Assembly: GCA_910589415.1 (NCBI GenBank)
Contig: OU342632.1
Location: 49,279,341-49,343,340, forward strand
Direction of reading: 5' to 3'
From: Malachius bipustulatus
Taxonomy: Eukaryota; Arthropoda; Insecta; Coleoptera; Melyridae
DNA: 64,000 nucleotides
Under the pieces are notes generated by a model. It was not told the origin of the DNA. It did no database searches and worked only from the letters and a program-made list of their open reading frames with translations. Below are positions 12,664-22,699 of the stretch, piece by piece. The position numbers were made by a program, and so were the translations under genes. Numbering within the stretch: position 1 is the stretch's first letter; every line of letters begins with the position of its first letter.

Positions 12664-13185
12664 GTACCTAACATAGGGTGCAATCAGGTCTTTAATGGCG
12701 GGAAGTCCTAGAATAATAATAGCTTCTCAGATCTCATCTTCAAAATAATGAGGATATACACGGGCGTGTTTTTTCCTTATCGACAATGACACATACTAGT
12801 AAATAGAAAATACAAAGAAGAGATGACGTGCGTCATTCTTTTGAAACTTTTCTCCTGTTTACTAATTTTATTTTTATTTTTTGCTTTACTTTTGGTTCAA
12901 ACCCCAGGACTTTGCTCGAAGCCGGGAATAAGAATCTCAAAGTAAAATATTATTAACAAAAGGCATAACGTGCGTTATTGCCGACAAACTTTTTTAGAGT
13001 ATCTACTTTAGGTGTGCACCTAATTATTAGCATGATCTATAAGATTATTGCAATATATCATATTGCACTAAGGAGAATAACGTGCGTTATTTCCTTAAAA
13101 CAAAAAACAAGAACCTACAAAATGTAATAAATTATATTATTATGTTAGATTCAAACAATTTATATTTGAATGATGAGCAATAACA
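12664..13185 (+). repeat. Direct duplication inside the DIRS gag region, copy 1
   Basis: This ~520-bp block is repeated at 13621-14135 with few differences, all small substitutions or indels. It begins at the predicted donor site of the gag intron (GTACCTAACATAGGGTG) and ends at AATGATGAGCAATAACA. It contains three copies of the 14-bp dyad motif described in the findings. Confidence 0.9.
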
Positions 13186-13620
13186 GTCACCTTAATAAAA
13201 ATCTGAGATAGCGAGCGTTATCACTTGAAAAGAATGAAGAAATAAAACAAGTCGGTAGGCTTGTAATTATAATAATAAGCGATAAGACAAATAATTGCAG
13301 TCCTGCAATGCAAACTATCTATTAATTATTATGAATCTAATCTGATTGATGCTTGTTATAATAGGAATATTCAGAATATCATCTGATTTCTAGTTAAAGA
13401 ATAACGGGCGTTATTTCTTTTCGAATATATAAATGAAAATAATTGATTCTACCACCAATATTTTTTGGAACGGTTACAGAAATAAGTTTAACTGAGGATC
13501 TGAATGAGGTTCAGGAGAATAACACCGAATACGATTTTAGTGCCTTAGGTGCAAGGCCAAATCAAAATAACGAAACAGGGCAACCAATTCATGAGGAAAT
13601 TGTATAGTGCGCTGGAACAC

Positions 13621-14135
13621 GTACCTATAACCATAGGGTGTAATCAGGTCTTTAATGGCGGGAAGTCCTAGAATAATAATAGCTTCTCAGATCATCTTCA
13701 AAATAATGAGGATATACACGGGCGTGGTTTTCCTTATCGACAATGACACATACTAGTAAATAGAAAATACAAAGAAGAAATGACGTGCGTCATTCTTTTG
13801 AAACTTTTCTCCTGTTTACTAATTTTATTTTTATTTTTTGCTTTATTTTTGGTTGAAACCCCAGGACTTTGCTCGAAGCCGGGAATAAAAATCTCAAAGT
13901 AAAATATTATTAACAAAAAGCATAACGTGCGTTATTGCCGACAAACTTCTTTTTAGAATACCTACTTTAGGTGTGCACCTAATTATTAGCATGATCTATA
14001 AGATTATTGCAATATATCATATTGCACTAAGGAGAATAACGGGCGTTATTTCCTTAAAACAAACCCAAAAAATGTAATAAATTATACTATTATGTTAGAT
14101 TCAAACAATTTATATTTGAATGATGAGCAATAACA
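13621..14135 (+). repeat. Direct duplication inside the DIRS gag region, copy 2
   Basis: Second copy of the block at 12664-13185. It starts GTACCTATAACCATAGGGTG, directly after the second coding segment, and ends at the same AATGATGAGCAATAACA. It could act as a second intron between gag segments, which is an inference. Confidence 0.9.
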
Positions 14136-14599
14136 ACAAACACGCTAACGAACATGACAGATTCATGGCAGCTCTACAACATGGTTGTGCAGCAATTGGG
14201 GGTAGTGCTAGATCAAATTCTCCCAATCCAGGAGGAATCGAGCAACCTAAAGATAATTGCTGAGGCTTGTCAGCTGTTTACTAATGTGCATCATGCAATA
14301 TCAATGCACAGAAAATATAAAATAGTACCTTATTCAACCATCTACCCTGCTAAGTACATCCAGAACTCAACCAACTCAGTCTTTAAACTAACAGCGTTAT
14401 CGACCCAAGGGAAGAATAAAGGAACCAAAGCGACCAATGGGTCAAGACAGGAAGATGCGGGGAAAATTTGCGAATTACCCACGCAGAGGATACAATCCTC
14501 AATGGTAAGCCCTTATGCAGGTATACTTTCCAAATTCCTACGAGCGTGGGAAGAGTTTTTTCTCGGGACCCTGTAGTATTAAGCTGGGTAAAAGGGGTC

Positions 14600-16105
14600 C
14601 AAATTCCATTTGACCGAAAAACCTAGACAATTTATTGAACCCTCTGTAAAAATTCCTTCAAATCACCTTTGTGAATATCAAAAATCCATTGAAGAGTTAC
14701 AAGGTATAGGTGCTATTGAAGAATGTCGCCCAATAAAGGGCCAATTTTTATCTCATTATTTCCTTATTAAGAAGAAAAACGACAAAAAAAACAGGTTCAT
14801 TCTAAAAAAAAAAAAAAAAAACTTTACAACTATATTAAGGCTCCCCACTTCAAATTGGAGGACTATAAAACAGTCCTGAAACTCTTGAGTCCAGGTTGCT
14901 ATGTCTCAAATATAGATCTGAAAGACGCATATTTTTTGGTCTCAGTGAGAAAAAGGGCATCGGAAATACCTTAGATTTCGCTTTAGGAACTCTCTTTACG
15001 AATTTACTTGCCTAACATTTGGTTTAAATTTAGCCCCGGTCATATTTACTAAGTTGCTTAAGTCAGTAGAAAAAAAAAAAAAAAAAAAAAAACTGGCACT
15101 ACTGGGTATAGTATTGGTATTTTATTTGGACGACATTCTCATAATAGGTAACACCAAATCCGAATGTAGAAGAAGTACAGAAATCACTCTACGACTCCTG
15201 AGAGGCTTAGGTTTTATTGTAAATGCACAAAAAGTAACTTAACACCCCAACAACAGATAAAATACTTGGGGTTTTTATATAATACGGTAGATATGAGCAT
15301 ATCACTTCCGCTTGAGAAAATCCTGAAAATTAAAGATCTAATAAATAATCTACGCACAAATATAGGTAAAGGGCAGAAAATTAAGTCTCAGGCATTCTCA
15401 GTCGAGATTTTTTCGGATGCCTCACCAACGGGCTGGGGTGTCTTCTGTAAAGAAGCCAAGAGTCATGGTTTTTGGGACAAACGTGAAAAACAGAGACCGC
15501 ATATAAATTACCTATCTAGAAATTTAAGCTGATTTTTATGCCTTAAAGTCACTGCGCTTAAAAATAAACGACACGCTCGAATATTGCTCCGAATAGACAA
15601 CAAAACGGCTATCTCATGTATAAATCGAGGGGGGTAGCGTAAAATACTCTTATTTGAATAAAGCAACCGTGGAATTGTGGCGATGGTGTGAAGAAAATGA
15701 AATCATGGTTTTCGCCACCTATATTCCTTCCTCTGAAAATGAGGAGGCCGACAAGGAATCAAGGTTATTAACTATCGATACAGAATACAAAATCAATGAC
15801 CTAGCATTCCGTCATATAGTAGAAAGATTTTGAGAACCTGAAATAGATTTATTTGCGACAAGAGTTAACAAGAAATGCGCTAGACATATTTCGTGGTTCC
15901 CTGATCCTGACTCCTTGTCGGTCGATGAATTTACGATAAATTGGTCGAAATACTACTTTTACGCTTTCCCCCCCCCTTCTCTATTGTTAAGAGGGTGTTA
16001 TCATAGAGGAGAAATCCCGAGGAATTATCATTGTGCCTTACTGGCGTTCACAACCATGGTATCCAATTTTTACAAAATTATTAGAAAAAGATACCATTAT
16101 TCTTA
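14600..16105 (+). pseudogene. DIRS reverse transcriptase-RNase H, frameshifted
   Basis: Pieces in different frames line up in the order of a DIRS RT. An N-terminal part (KPRQFIEPSVKIPSNHLCEY) comes first, then a segment with IDLKDAYFLVSV, a segment with LYEFTCLTFGLNLAPVIFTK, and the catalytic box FYLDDILI near 15120-15145. RNase H follows (IFSDASPTGWGVFC, about 15405-15440), then the characteristic DIRS tail IDLFATRVNKKCARHISWFP...WSKYYFYAFPP (about 15845-15975). Two long A runs, near 14807-14821 and 15069-15091, and a run of nine C near 15969 coincide with frame changes. The enzyme would copy the element RNA, but this copy is dead. Confidence 0.85.
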
Positions 16106-16199
16106 AACCTGACCGAACACTTCTTATGTCCCCTTTCAGAACGAGCCATCCACTATACAAAGAGATTTCCCTGGTGATAGGGAGATTATCTGGAGGTCT

Positions 16200-17167
16200 T
16201 TTGTGAATAAAAGATCCATACCAAAATCTGCAGCGGAAGTTTTGATGGCATCCATAACAGAAGGAACTCTGAAACAGTATTCAGCCTGATTAAAAAAGTA
16301 TTGGTTCTTTTGCGCAAATAAAAAAACATGACCCATTTCTCTACAACCTGGATAGGTATTTGACATTCTTAACCGAAATGTTGGACAATGGCAGTTCTTA
16401 TTCCGTTCTAAATTCCTACAGATCTGCCTTGAATTTAATATTCAATCCCATCGACGCTAACGATGAAAAGATAATAAATAGATTTCTAAAAGGAGTGTCA
16501 AATATACGTCCTCCAAATCCAAAATACTCACATATCTGGAACCCCGACTCAATCCTCCAGTTTTTGGGAAGAGGGTACCCACTTGCATCCCTATCCTTAG
16601 AAAATTTAACATATAAGTTAGTAACTCTAATGGCCCTTACATCTGCAAGTAGAGTTCAAACCTTATCATTAATAAGAACAGACAAAAATTCCAAATCATT
16701 AGACAAGGTAGAAATAAAAATCCCGGATCGAATTAAAATATCAGCAGCAGGAAAAATACAGCCAACGTTAATTTTCCCAATTTACAAAGATAAACCGTCA
16801 CTATGCGTGGCGTCTACTATTGAGTTCTATTTTAAAAAGACAGCTCCACTACGCAACAAAGAACAATACCTATTTATTACTCATAAAAAAACCACACCAC
16901 AGAGCTTCATCGCAGACTATAAGTCGGTGGATTAAAACATCTCTCAAATTGGGTGGACTAGATACATCCCTCTTTTCAGCTCATAGTGTACGTCATGCAT
17001 CAACTTCTGCCGCCCTAAGAGCAGGCGTCAGTATAAACCAGATCAAAAATACAGCTGGGTGGACAGAGTCCTCTAATAGTTTCTTCAGATTCTATAACAT
17101 GCCACTCCAAGAGTCAAATGAAACATTTGCTAATGCCATTGTTATGGCAAGTATACCTACCGGATAG
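16200..17167 (+). pseudogene. DIRS tyrosine recombinase, one late frameshift and N-terminal stops
   Basis: The longest open part starts at 16360. An N-terminal SAM-like core (LNSYRSALNLIF) is followed by the first catalytic arginine region (MALTSASRVQTLSL). The frame breaks near 16890-16920 and resumes with FSAHSVRHASTSAAL (the HxxR motif), NQIKNTAGWTESSNSFFRFY and the probable nucleophilic tyrosine at the end of that segment. Stops interrupt the region upstream of 16360 (LKQYSA*LKKYWFFC). The protein would integrate a circular DNA copy. The Gypsy target site lies about 140 bp downstream. Confidence 0.85.
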
Positions 17168-17309
17168 GGCTCAAAATTTTTCAAGAGTTAAGTACATAGG
17201 TAGGTACTTAAACTCTGAACTAAATTAATTATCCTCTTAGGTGAGGTTTCTTTTTATAATACTCATAATTAGTATTATTCGTGAAGGTATTTTTGGAATA
17301 GATGCATTA

Positions 17310-17550
17310 TGTAATGTATTCATCCAATATTATCATTAAAACACACAGTTTTATTTAATGCTTTTATTTTTCTTCCCCAACTTAAGGCACATTACAAATT
17401 ATATAAATTAAAACTAATTTTATTAATTCCACATTTTCAACCATCTGCTTTCTACTTCTCTTACTTCTATATATGTTAACTTACATTATTTCTTGTTCTT
17501 CTTTTTCTTATTTTTATTTACTTTGTTTCATGCTACTACCCAATACCACA
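17310..17550 (-). repeat. Gypsy 3' LTR
   Basis: The 241-bp repeat matches 21909-22149 along its whole length by eye. On the minus strand it starts TGTGGTATTGGGTAGTAG and ends GAATACATTACA. Confidence 0.95.
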
Positions 17551-17567
17551 ATTTCCCCCTCTCTGAA
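17551..17567 (-). other. Polypurine tract of the Gypsy element
   Basis: On the minus strand the sequence TCAGAGAGGGGGAAAT directly abuts the 3' LTR. A purine-rich tract in this place primes plus-strand DNA synthesis in LTR retrotransposons. Confidence 0.8.
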
Positions 17568-17582
17568 ATTTTTTTTTTTTTT

Positions 17583-20500
17583 TTACAAATTTAATCTTAT
17601 AACAGGCTTTCTTGATCTTTGAGATCGTCTAACAAGAGATTCTTTAGGAGAATTCGTTGGGATCTCAGGAGCATCAGTGGATGAAAAGTCATGCTCAGAT
17701 GTAGTATCTGATGCCTGAATAACAGTATCACCTTTAGAAGTCAGATCATTAGTTTCGAGTTCAATACGTTCATTCACTTTTGGTTGACTCTGCTTTACCT
17801 TGTCAAAATCCATTAAGTTTGGAGTACTAGGACTTTTTACGGGTACCGTTAAACAATTTTCATCATTTTGATTTGATCCGCAACCTATAGTGCTTCTATC
17901 AACAGAAGATAAAATTTGATTTAGATGTCTTTTTATAACTTTACCAGTGTCTAATTTCACTAGGAAGATCACTTCACCGATTTGTTTTATTAGTGTCGCC
18001 CTTATCCAATTATTTTTGTCAACACTATAATCCTTGACGTATACACAATCTCCAATATTAAATTTATTTTGCCTTGAGCCCCCGTAATAATTCTTTTGTT
18101 TTGTTTGTTGCTCGTTAACTTTATTTCTATTATTCGGCAACAAAAGTGATAAACGAGAACGTAATTGTCGTCCTAGATGTAGTTCGGCTGGTGAACAAAA
18201 AGTAGTACAATGTGGAGTCAATCTATAAGCAAACAAGTATTTAGGCAATGCCTCTGAAATTTTCTCATTCGAATAAATAATCTTTCTTAAACTTAATTTG
18301 ACAGTCTTAACTGCGTTTTCGGCCGCACCATTGCAATAAGGTGAATTCACTGGTGTAGTTATATGCGTTACCCCATTACATTTTAGGAATTCTTCAAACT
18401 GATATGAGCAAAACTGAGTACCATTATCTGTAACTAAACAAACTGGTAAACCCCAATGTGAAAAATAATCCCTAAATTTATCTGTAACTTGATCAGAACT
18501 GATAGAAGGCATTTCATATACCTCAATCCATTTCGAATAAGAATCAAGTATAATCAAGTACATTTTTCCTCTCACCGGACCTAACAAATCTGCATGAACT
18601 CTAATAGATGGACCTTCAGGCCATTTCCAATTCCTTAATTCAGTTTTTGGAGGATTATTTTGAAATTTCAAACAAATACTACATTCTTTTATCATTTCTT
18701 CAATCTCCTTATCTAATCCAGGCCACCAGAATACTGACCTAGCCAACATCTTAGTTTTTACTACACCCAAATGTGTAGAATGTAACTCTTTAATTAACAA
18801 TTCTCGAAACTTTTTTGGAACTATTATTCTATATCCCCACATAATACAATTTTGTTCCACAGATAATTCATCCTTACGCACAAAATAAGGTTTAAGTTCC
18901 TCACACACCTTTTGAGGCCAACCAAATAGTATATAATGCTTCACCCTACTTAACTCAGGATCATTTCGAGTTTGTATCGCTAAATTTTGTACAGAAATAT
19001 ATGGAATACTTTCTTCAATAAATCTAATATAAGAAACTTCCTCTACTTCGTTTATAGTAGTACTGAGTGGAATCCTTGATAATCCGTCTGCACCATTGTT
19101 TTTGGACTCAGTGTACCTAATGGTATAATCATAACCAGACAAAATAACTGACCAGCGCTGTAATCGACTAGCCGCGGTAATAGGAATCCCTGATTTTGAT
19201 CCTAAAAGATGTACTAATGGTTTGCAATCCGTGACTAAATAAAAATGTCTACCATATAAGTACGAATGAAACTTCCTTACCCCATAAATCAAAGCTAAAC
19301 TTTCTTTATCAATCTGTGAATAATTTTTTTCACTCTTGTTCAGAGTACGCGAAGCATATGCAATAGCTCTCTCCTCACCGTTCGGGCAGATTTGGCTTAA
19401 TACTGATCCTAGGCCATAGCTACTACTATCACAAGTTAATACTAACTCCAAATCAGGATTATAATGAACTAAATAAGGTTCAGATGTCATCATAGCTTTA
19501 ACTTTTTTCAAGGCTCTATCACACTCCTCAGTCCATGACCACTTTACATCTTTCCTAATTAATCTATACAAGGGACTAAGAATAATCGAAAGGTTTTTTA
19601 GAAATCTACCGTAATAGTTTACTGTTCCTAAAAAGGCCTGCAACTGTTTAACATCAACAGGAATCGGCGCATCTACAATAGCTTTAATTTTATCTTCTTC
19701 CATATGAACTCCTGTTTCATTTATTTTATGCCCTAAGAATCTAACTTCATTTACAAAAAATAAACACTTATTTTTCCGCAAGGTTAACCCAACAGTTTTC
19801 ATTTTTTCCAACACTGAAACAGTTCGATTCATTACCATGTCAATATCTTCTCCCGATATCAATATATCATCAAAAAACACAACAACCCCTTGAATTCCTT
19901 GTATCAATTTTTCCATTTCTCTCTGAAACCACCCAGGGCCACTTGCAATGCCATAAACTAACCTTTGATACTGATATAAACCTCTATGCGTAGAAATAGT
20001 TAACAACTTCATACTCTCATCATCTAATCTAATCTGATTGTAGGCGTCAGAGATATCTAATTTTGTAAAAATTTTTGCCCCATTTAGAGTTGAAAGTAAA
20101 TCTTCGACCCTCGGGATCGGGTACCTATCAATTTTTAAGCATCTATTTACTGTTAATTTAAAATTTCCCGCTATTCTTATGCTTCCGTCACTTTTCATAA
20201 CAGAAACAATAGGTGTTCCCCAATCAGAATGATCTACTGGTTTGATAATGTTTAACTCAAGTAGCCTATCCAGTTCTCCCTCAACTTTACTTTTCATAGA
20301 ATATGGTAAATTGTAAGGTCTAATAAATATTGGCTGAGCAGAATCAATCAAACTTAAATGCAATTTCTTATTATACACACCTATCTTCTCTGAAAATACT
20401 TCAGGAAAACGATCCGCTAATGATCTGATTAAATTCGGTATCTGACCTTCAATGTTATTAATAGTGAGTCCTAATTCTTTCATCCAGTGACGTCCAAGTA

Positions 20501-21869
20501 GTGGTCGAGGACCACCGTTTCTGAAAACATATAATTTTAATGGTTTTTGTCGATCACCAACAGTAACATCAACTATTATAAAACCTAAACATGGCATAAC
20601 TTGACCTGAGTAACTTCTAAACTTATAATCAGATTTTTTAATTTCAATGTAACAGAAATGCTTATTATACTCCCTCTCACTGATTGCTGAAATGTTACTA
20701 CCAGTATCAATTTCAAATTCAAGAGTTTTATCTCCAATACATACTTCTTTTTTGACAGGCTCTACAACAACTGTATTATTAACTAAATTATGATCACTTA
20801 CACAAACATTTCTTATTTGGCTTGACTCTCCAATAGATTCATGGTTAATAACATTCAAATATTCACCAACATCACCTGTTTCATCTTCTTTTATGGTAAA
20901 ATTAACCCTAGTATTGCTTGCTGTAGGATTTCTACCTCTGGAACTTCCCGTGAAACTTCTTCCTCTTGCCTGCGATCCTTGTCCACTTCTTGACCAATAA
21001 TATTGACCTCTCTCATCTTCATGCCGCTCACCTTGATATCCACTTTTTCCGTTACTTGATTTCGTATACTGGTGACTGTAATCTCTCCCTCTCGAACTGT
21101 GCTGCCGACTACCCGTGACCTGATGGCTGCTTCTACAAGCTTTATGTAAGTGGCCTAGCCTCCCACAATTTCTACATTTATAATCTTTAAAACGACATTC
21201 ATTGGCTAAATGTGATGGTGAATGACATCTATAACACAATCTATTTATTTTATTTCTATTACTTGCTGATAGATGACTTGTATAATTCACATAAGATTTC
21301 TTAAAAGACTCGTTCATGACTTCAATCTCCTTCGACGATGCTTCCATAGACGTAGCGATTTCGATAGCCTTAGCGTAGGTTAGATTTGCTTCACCCAATA
21401 GTCGCCTCTTTATATTATCATCCATAATTCCACAAACTATTTGATCCCTTAAACTTACTTCCAGGTTAGTAAAATTACAATGCAAGGATAACTTTTTAAG
21501 CTGAGCCACATATTCGTTCATGGACTCCCCTGGACGCTGTTTCCTTTGTTTGAATTTATATCTCTCTGTCACTTCAGAAGGTTTTGGTTTCAAATGATTA
21601 GACATATAAGTATTGATTGCATTTACTGTTAACGTTGACGGCTTTACCGGAGTGCACAAATCTCTTAATAACATGTAGGCATCATTGGATAACAATGTTA
21701 TGAGTATAGGTACCTTTTTCGCAGCATCAGTAGTATTTGCCAGAAAGTACTGTTCCAACCTCTCAAACCACACTTCCCAATCATCTTTTTGCAATTCAAA
21801 TTCCTTAAAATTATTAATTATATTTGGTTTATCAGCCATAATTACTTCCAATTTTTCAGGTATTTCCAC
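17583..21869 (-). CDS. Gypsy Gag-Pol polyprotein (1428 aa, single frame)
   Basis: The protein carries, in order, a Gag region and two CCHC zinc knuckles at about residues 212-225 and 231-245 (CYRCHSPSHLANEC, CRNCGRLGHLHKAC). An aspartic protease follows (DTGS near 388). The reverse transcriptase has the box FFDDIL near 666, and RNase H begins at LTCDSSSYGLGS near 810. The integrase has an HHCC finger (about 1028-1065) and the D,D35E triad (D in HADLLGP, D in TDNGTQF, E in GAAENAVK). Gag and Pol are fused without a frameshift, and no env is present. A second in-frame ATG (MADKPN) is 10 codons in and may be the true start. The RT resembles the K02A2.6-like (Mag-related) proteins common in insect genomes; the clade is tentative. 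Confidence 0.95.
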   Translation of the reverse strand: MEIPEKLEVIMADKPNIINNFKEFELQKDDWEVWFERLEQYFLANTTDAAKKVPILITLLSNDAYMLLRDLCTPVKPSTLTVNAINTYMSNHLKPKPSEVTERYKFKQRKQRPGESMNEYVAQLKKLSLHCNFTNLEVSLRDQIVCGIMDDNIKRRLLGEANLTYAKAIEIATSMEASSKEIEVMNESFKKSYVNYTSHLSASNRNKINRLCYRCHSPSHLANECRFKDYKCRNCGRLGHLHKACRSSHQVTGSRQHSSRGRDYSHQYTKSSNGKSGYQGERHEDERGQYYWSRSGQGSQARGRSFTGSSRGRNPTASNTRVNFTIKEDETGDVGEYLNVINHESIGESSQIRNVCVSDHNLVNNTVVVEPVKKEVCIGDKTLEFEIDTGSNISAISEREYNKHFCYIEIKKSDYKFRSYSGQVMPCLGFIIVDVTVGDRQKPLKLYVFRNGGPRPLLGRHWMKELGLTINNIEGQIPNLIRSLADRFPEVFSEKIGVYNKKLHLSLIDSAQPIFIRPYNLPYSMKSKVEGELDRLLELNIIKPVDHSDWGTPIVSVMKSDGSIRIAGNFKLTVNRCLKIDRYPIPRVEDLLSTLNGAKIFTKLDISDAYNQIRLDDESMKLLTISTHRGLYQYQRLVYGIASGPGWFQREMEKLIQGIQGVVVFFDDILISGEDIDMVMNRTVSVLEKMKTVGLTLRKNKCLFFVNEVRFLGHKINETGVHMEEDKIKAIVDAPIPVDVKQLQAFLGTVNYYGRFLKNLSIILSPLYRLIRKDVKWSWTEECDRALKKVKAMMTSEPYLVHYNPDLELVLTCDSSSYGLGSVLSQICPNGEERAIAYASRTLNKSEKNYSQIDKESLALIYGVRKFHSYLYGRHFYLVTDCKPLVHLLGSKSGIPITAASRLQRWSVILSGYDYTIRYTESKNNGADGLSRIPLSTTINEVEEVSYIRFIEESIPYISVQNLAIQTRNDPELSRVKHYILFGWPQKVCEELKPYFVRKDELSVEQNCIMWGYRIIVPKKFRELLIKELHSTHLGVVKTKMLARSVFWWPGLDKEIEEMIKECSICLKFQNNPPKTELRNWKWPEGPSIRVHADLLGPVRGKMYLIILDSYSKWIEVYEMPSISSDQVTDKFRDYFSHWGLPVCLVTDNGTQFCSYQFEEFLKCNGVTHITTPVNSPYCNGAAENAVKTVKLSLRKIIYSNEKISEALPKYLFAYRLTPHCTTFCSPAELHLGRQLRSRLSLLLPNNRNKVNEQQTKQKNYYGGSRQNKFNIGDCVYVKDYSVDKNNWIRATLIKQIGEVIFLVKLDTGKVIKRHLNQILSSVDRSTIGCGSNQNDENCLTVPVKSPSTPNLMDFDKVKQSQPKVNERIELETNDLTSKGDTVIQASDTTSEHDFSSTDAPEIPTNSPKESLVRRSQRSRKPVIRLNL

Positions 21870-21891
21870 TTTGATCTATTTCTTTCCTTTT

Positions 21892-21905
21892 GATCCTCGT
21901 CGCCA
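21892..21905 (-). other. Probable primer-binding site of the Gypsy element
   Basis: On the minus strand the 5' LTR is followed by three bases and then TGGCGACGAGGATC, beginning with the TGG expected of a complement to a tRNA 3' CCA end. The tRNA was not identified. Confidence 0.65.
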
Positions 21906-21908
21906 GAT

Positions 21909-22149
21909 TGTAATGTATTCATCCAATATTATCATTAAAACACACAGTTTTATTTAATGCTTTTATTTTTCTTCCCCAACTTAAGGCACATTACAAATTA
22001 TATAAATTAAAACTAATTTTATTAATTCCACATTTTCAACCATCTGCTTTCTACTTCTCTTACTTCTATATATGTTAACTTACATTATTTCTTGTTCTTC
22101 TTTTTCTTATTTTTATTTACTTTGTTTCATGCTACTACCCAATACCACA
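21909..22149 (-). repeat. Gypsy 5' LTR
   Basis: The upstream LTR in the orientation of the element, same length and sequence as 17310-17550. CATTA follows at 22150, completing the target duplication. Confidence 0.95.
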
Positions 22150-22352
22150 CATTAGTTTTTGATTATTTATTCACTGTACTATTTGTATTATATTAATTAT
22201 ACCTATAACATTATAAAATATAGTTTAGAGTACCTTATATAACAATTTTTTGTTCTTGTACATTAATCAAGTTGTTATAATGATAATTCCAGGTAATCTT
22301 TAATAAGTAAAACCTTGAGTATTTAAAAAATCACTAAAGATTCTCTAAACAA

Positions 22353-22460
22353 CTACAATGTAATTATATCAAGGACAAGCGAAGGAAAATTAAAGGATTA
22401 ATTGACTTACCTAAGGAAAATTAATCCTGATTTTCCGAGCTTGTCCGAAGATATAATTAC
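22353..22460 (+). repeat. DIRS internal complementary region
   Basis: The first part (22353-22392, CTACAATGTAATTATATCAA...) is the reverse complement of the left terminus of the DIRS. The second part (22391-22460, ending ATATAATTAC) is the reverse complement of its right terminus. The two parts meet in a shared TTAATTT-like overlap. In DIRS1-type replication this region is the template that joins the element ends during circle formation. Confidence 0.88.
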
Positions 22461-22520
22461 TCACCCATCCCCACGTCAGGACCCTCCCCGGGACGTGATT
22501 TTTTTATTTTAGCACTCCAA

Positions 22521-22699
22521 CGGAATGAATACGAGAGCGGCAGGATATCATGATAAGAGATAACAGTCACCTTTATTTTTTACTCTAAGTTCGTGCTGGC
22601 GAGTAGGTTTCACGGAAACTACAATGTAATTATATCTTCGGACAAGCTCGGAAAATCAGGATTAATTTTCCTTAGGTAAGTCAATTAATCCTTTAATTT
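22521..22699 (-). repeat. DIRS right inverted terminal repeat
   Basis: Positions 22521-22637 are the reverse complement of the left ITR. The outer extension (ATCTTCGGACAAGCTCGG...CCTTTAATTT) is unique to this end and complementary to the second part of the internal complementary region, fixing the right border near 22699. Confidence 0.87.

Larger units (their letters stand above)
12530..14576 (+). pseudogene. DIRS gag-like gene, probably intron-containing, broken
   Basis: The ATG at 12530 opens a basic then Ser-rich peptide (MPKRKHTNQDRK...QSSSSSSSD) that ends at a donor-like GT (12660). An acceptor-like TTACAG ends at 13479. Joining 12659 to 13480 keeps the frame and continues as an acidic stretch (EISLTEDLNEVQENN) to a TAG at 13605-13607. 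A further segment at 14154-14576 contains IAEACQLFTNVHHAISMHRK, which resembles the leader-like region of animal DIRS Gag. Two near-identical ~515-bp blocks occupy the non-coding parts. The splice assignment is inferred from phase and signals. The product would be a structural RNA-binding protein, now unreadable. Confidence 0.6.
17310..22149 (-). mobile_element. Ty3/Gypsy LTR retrotransposon, apparently full-length and recent
   Basis: Two 241-bp LTRs (17310-17550 and 21909-22149) begin TG and end CA. Base-by-base reading shows no difference between them. The 5-bp target duplication CATTA flanks the element (17305-17309 and 22150-22154). A single uninterrupted gag-pol frame fills the interior on the minus strand, with a primer-binding-like site after the 5' LTR and a purine tract before the 3' LTR. 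No env-like ORF exists. Identical LTRs and an open frame indicate a young insertion, clearly later than the DIRS it interrupts. Confidence 0.95.
12325..22699 (+). mobile_element. DIRS-type tyrosine-recombinase retrotransposon, decayed, split by a Gypsy insertion
   Basis: The order is inverted terminal repeat, gag-like ORF, reverse transcriptase with RNase H, tyrosine recombinase, internal complementary region, inverted terminal repeat. This is the defining plan of DIRS1-like elements, which integrate through a recombinase and lack LTRs and an integrase. Removing the nested Gypsy (17310-22149 plus one CATTA) leaves about 5.5 kb, the usual size for the group. All ORFs carry frameshifts or stops, so the copy cannot encode its own proteins. 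No methyltransferase-like domain was seen between RNase H and recombinase. Confidence 0.88.
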
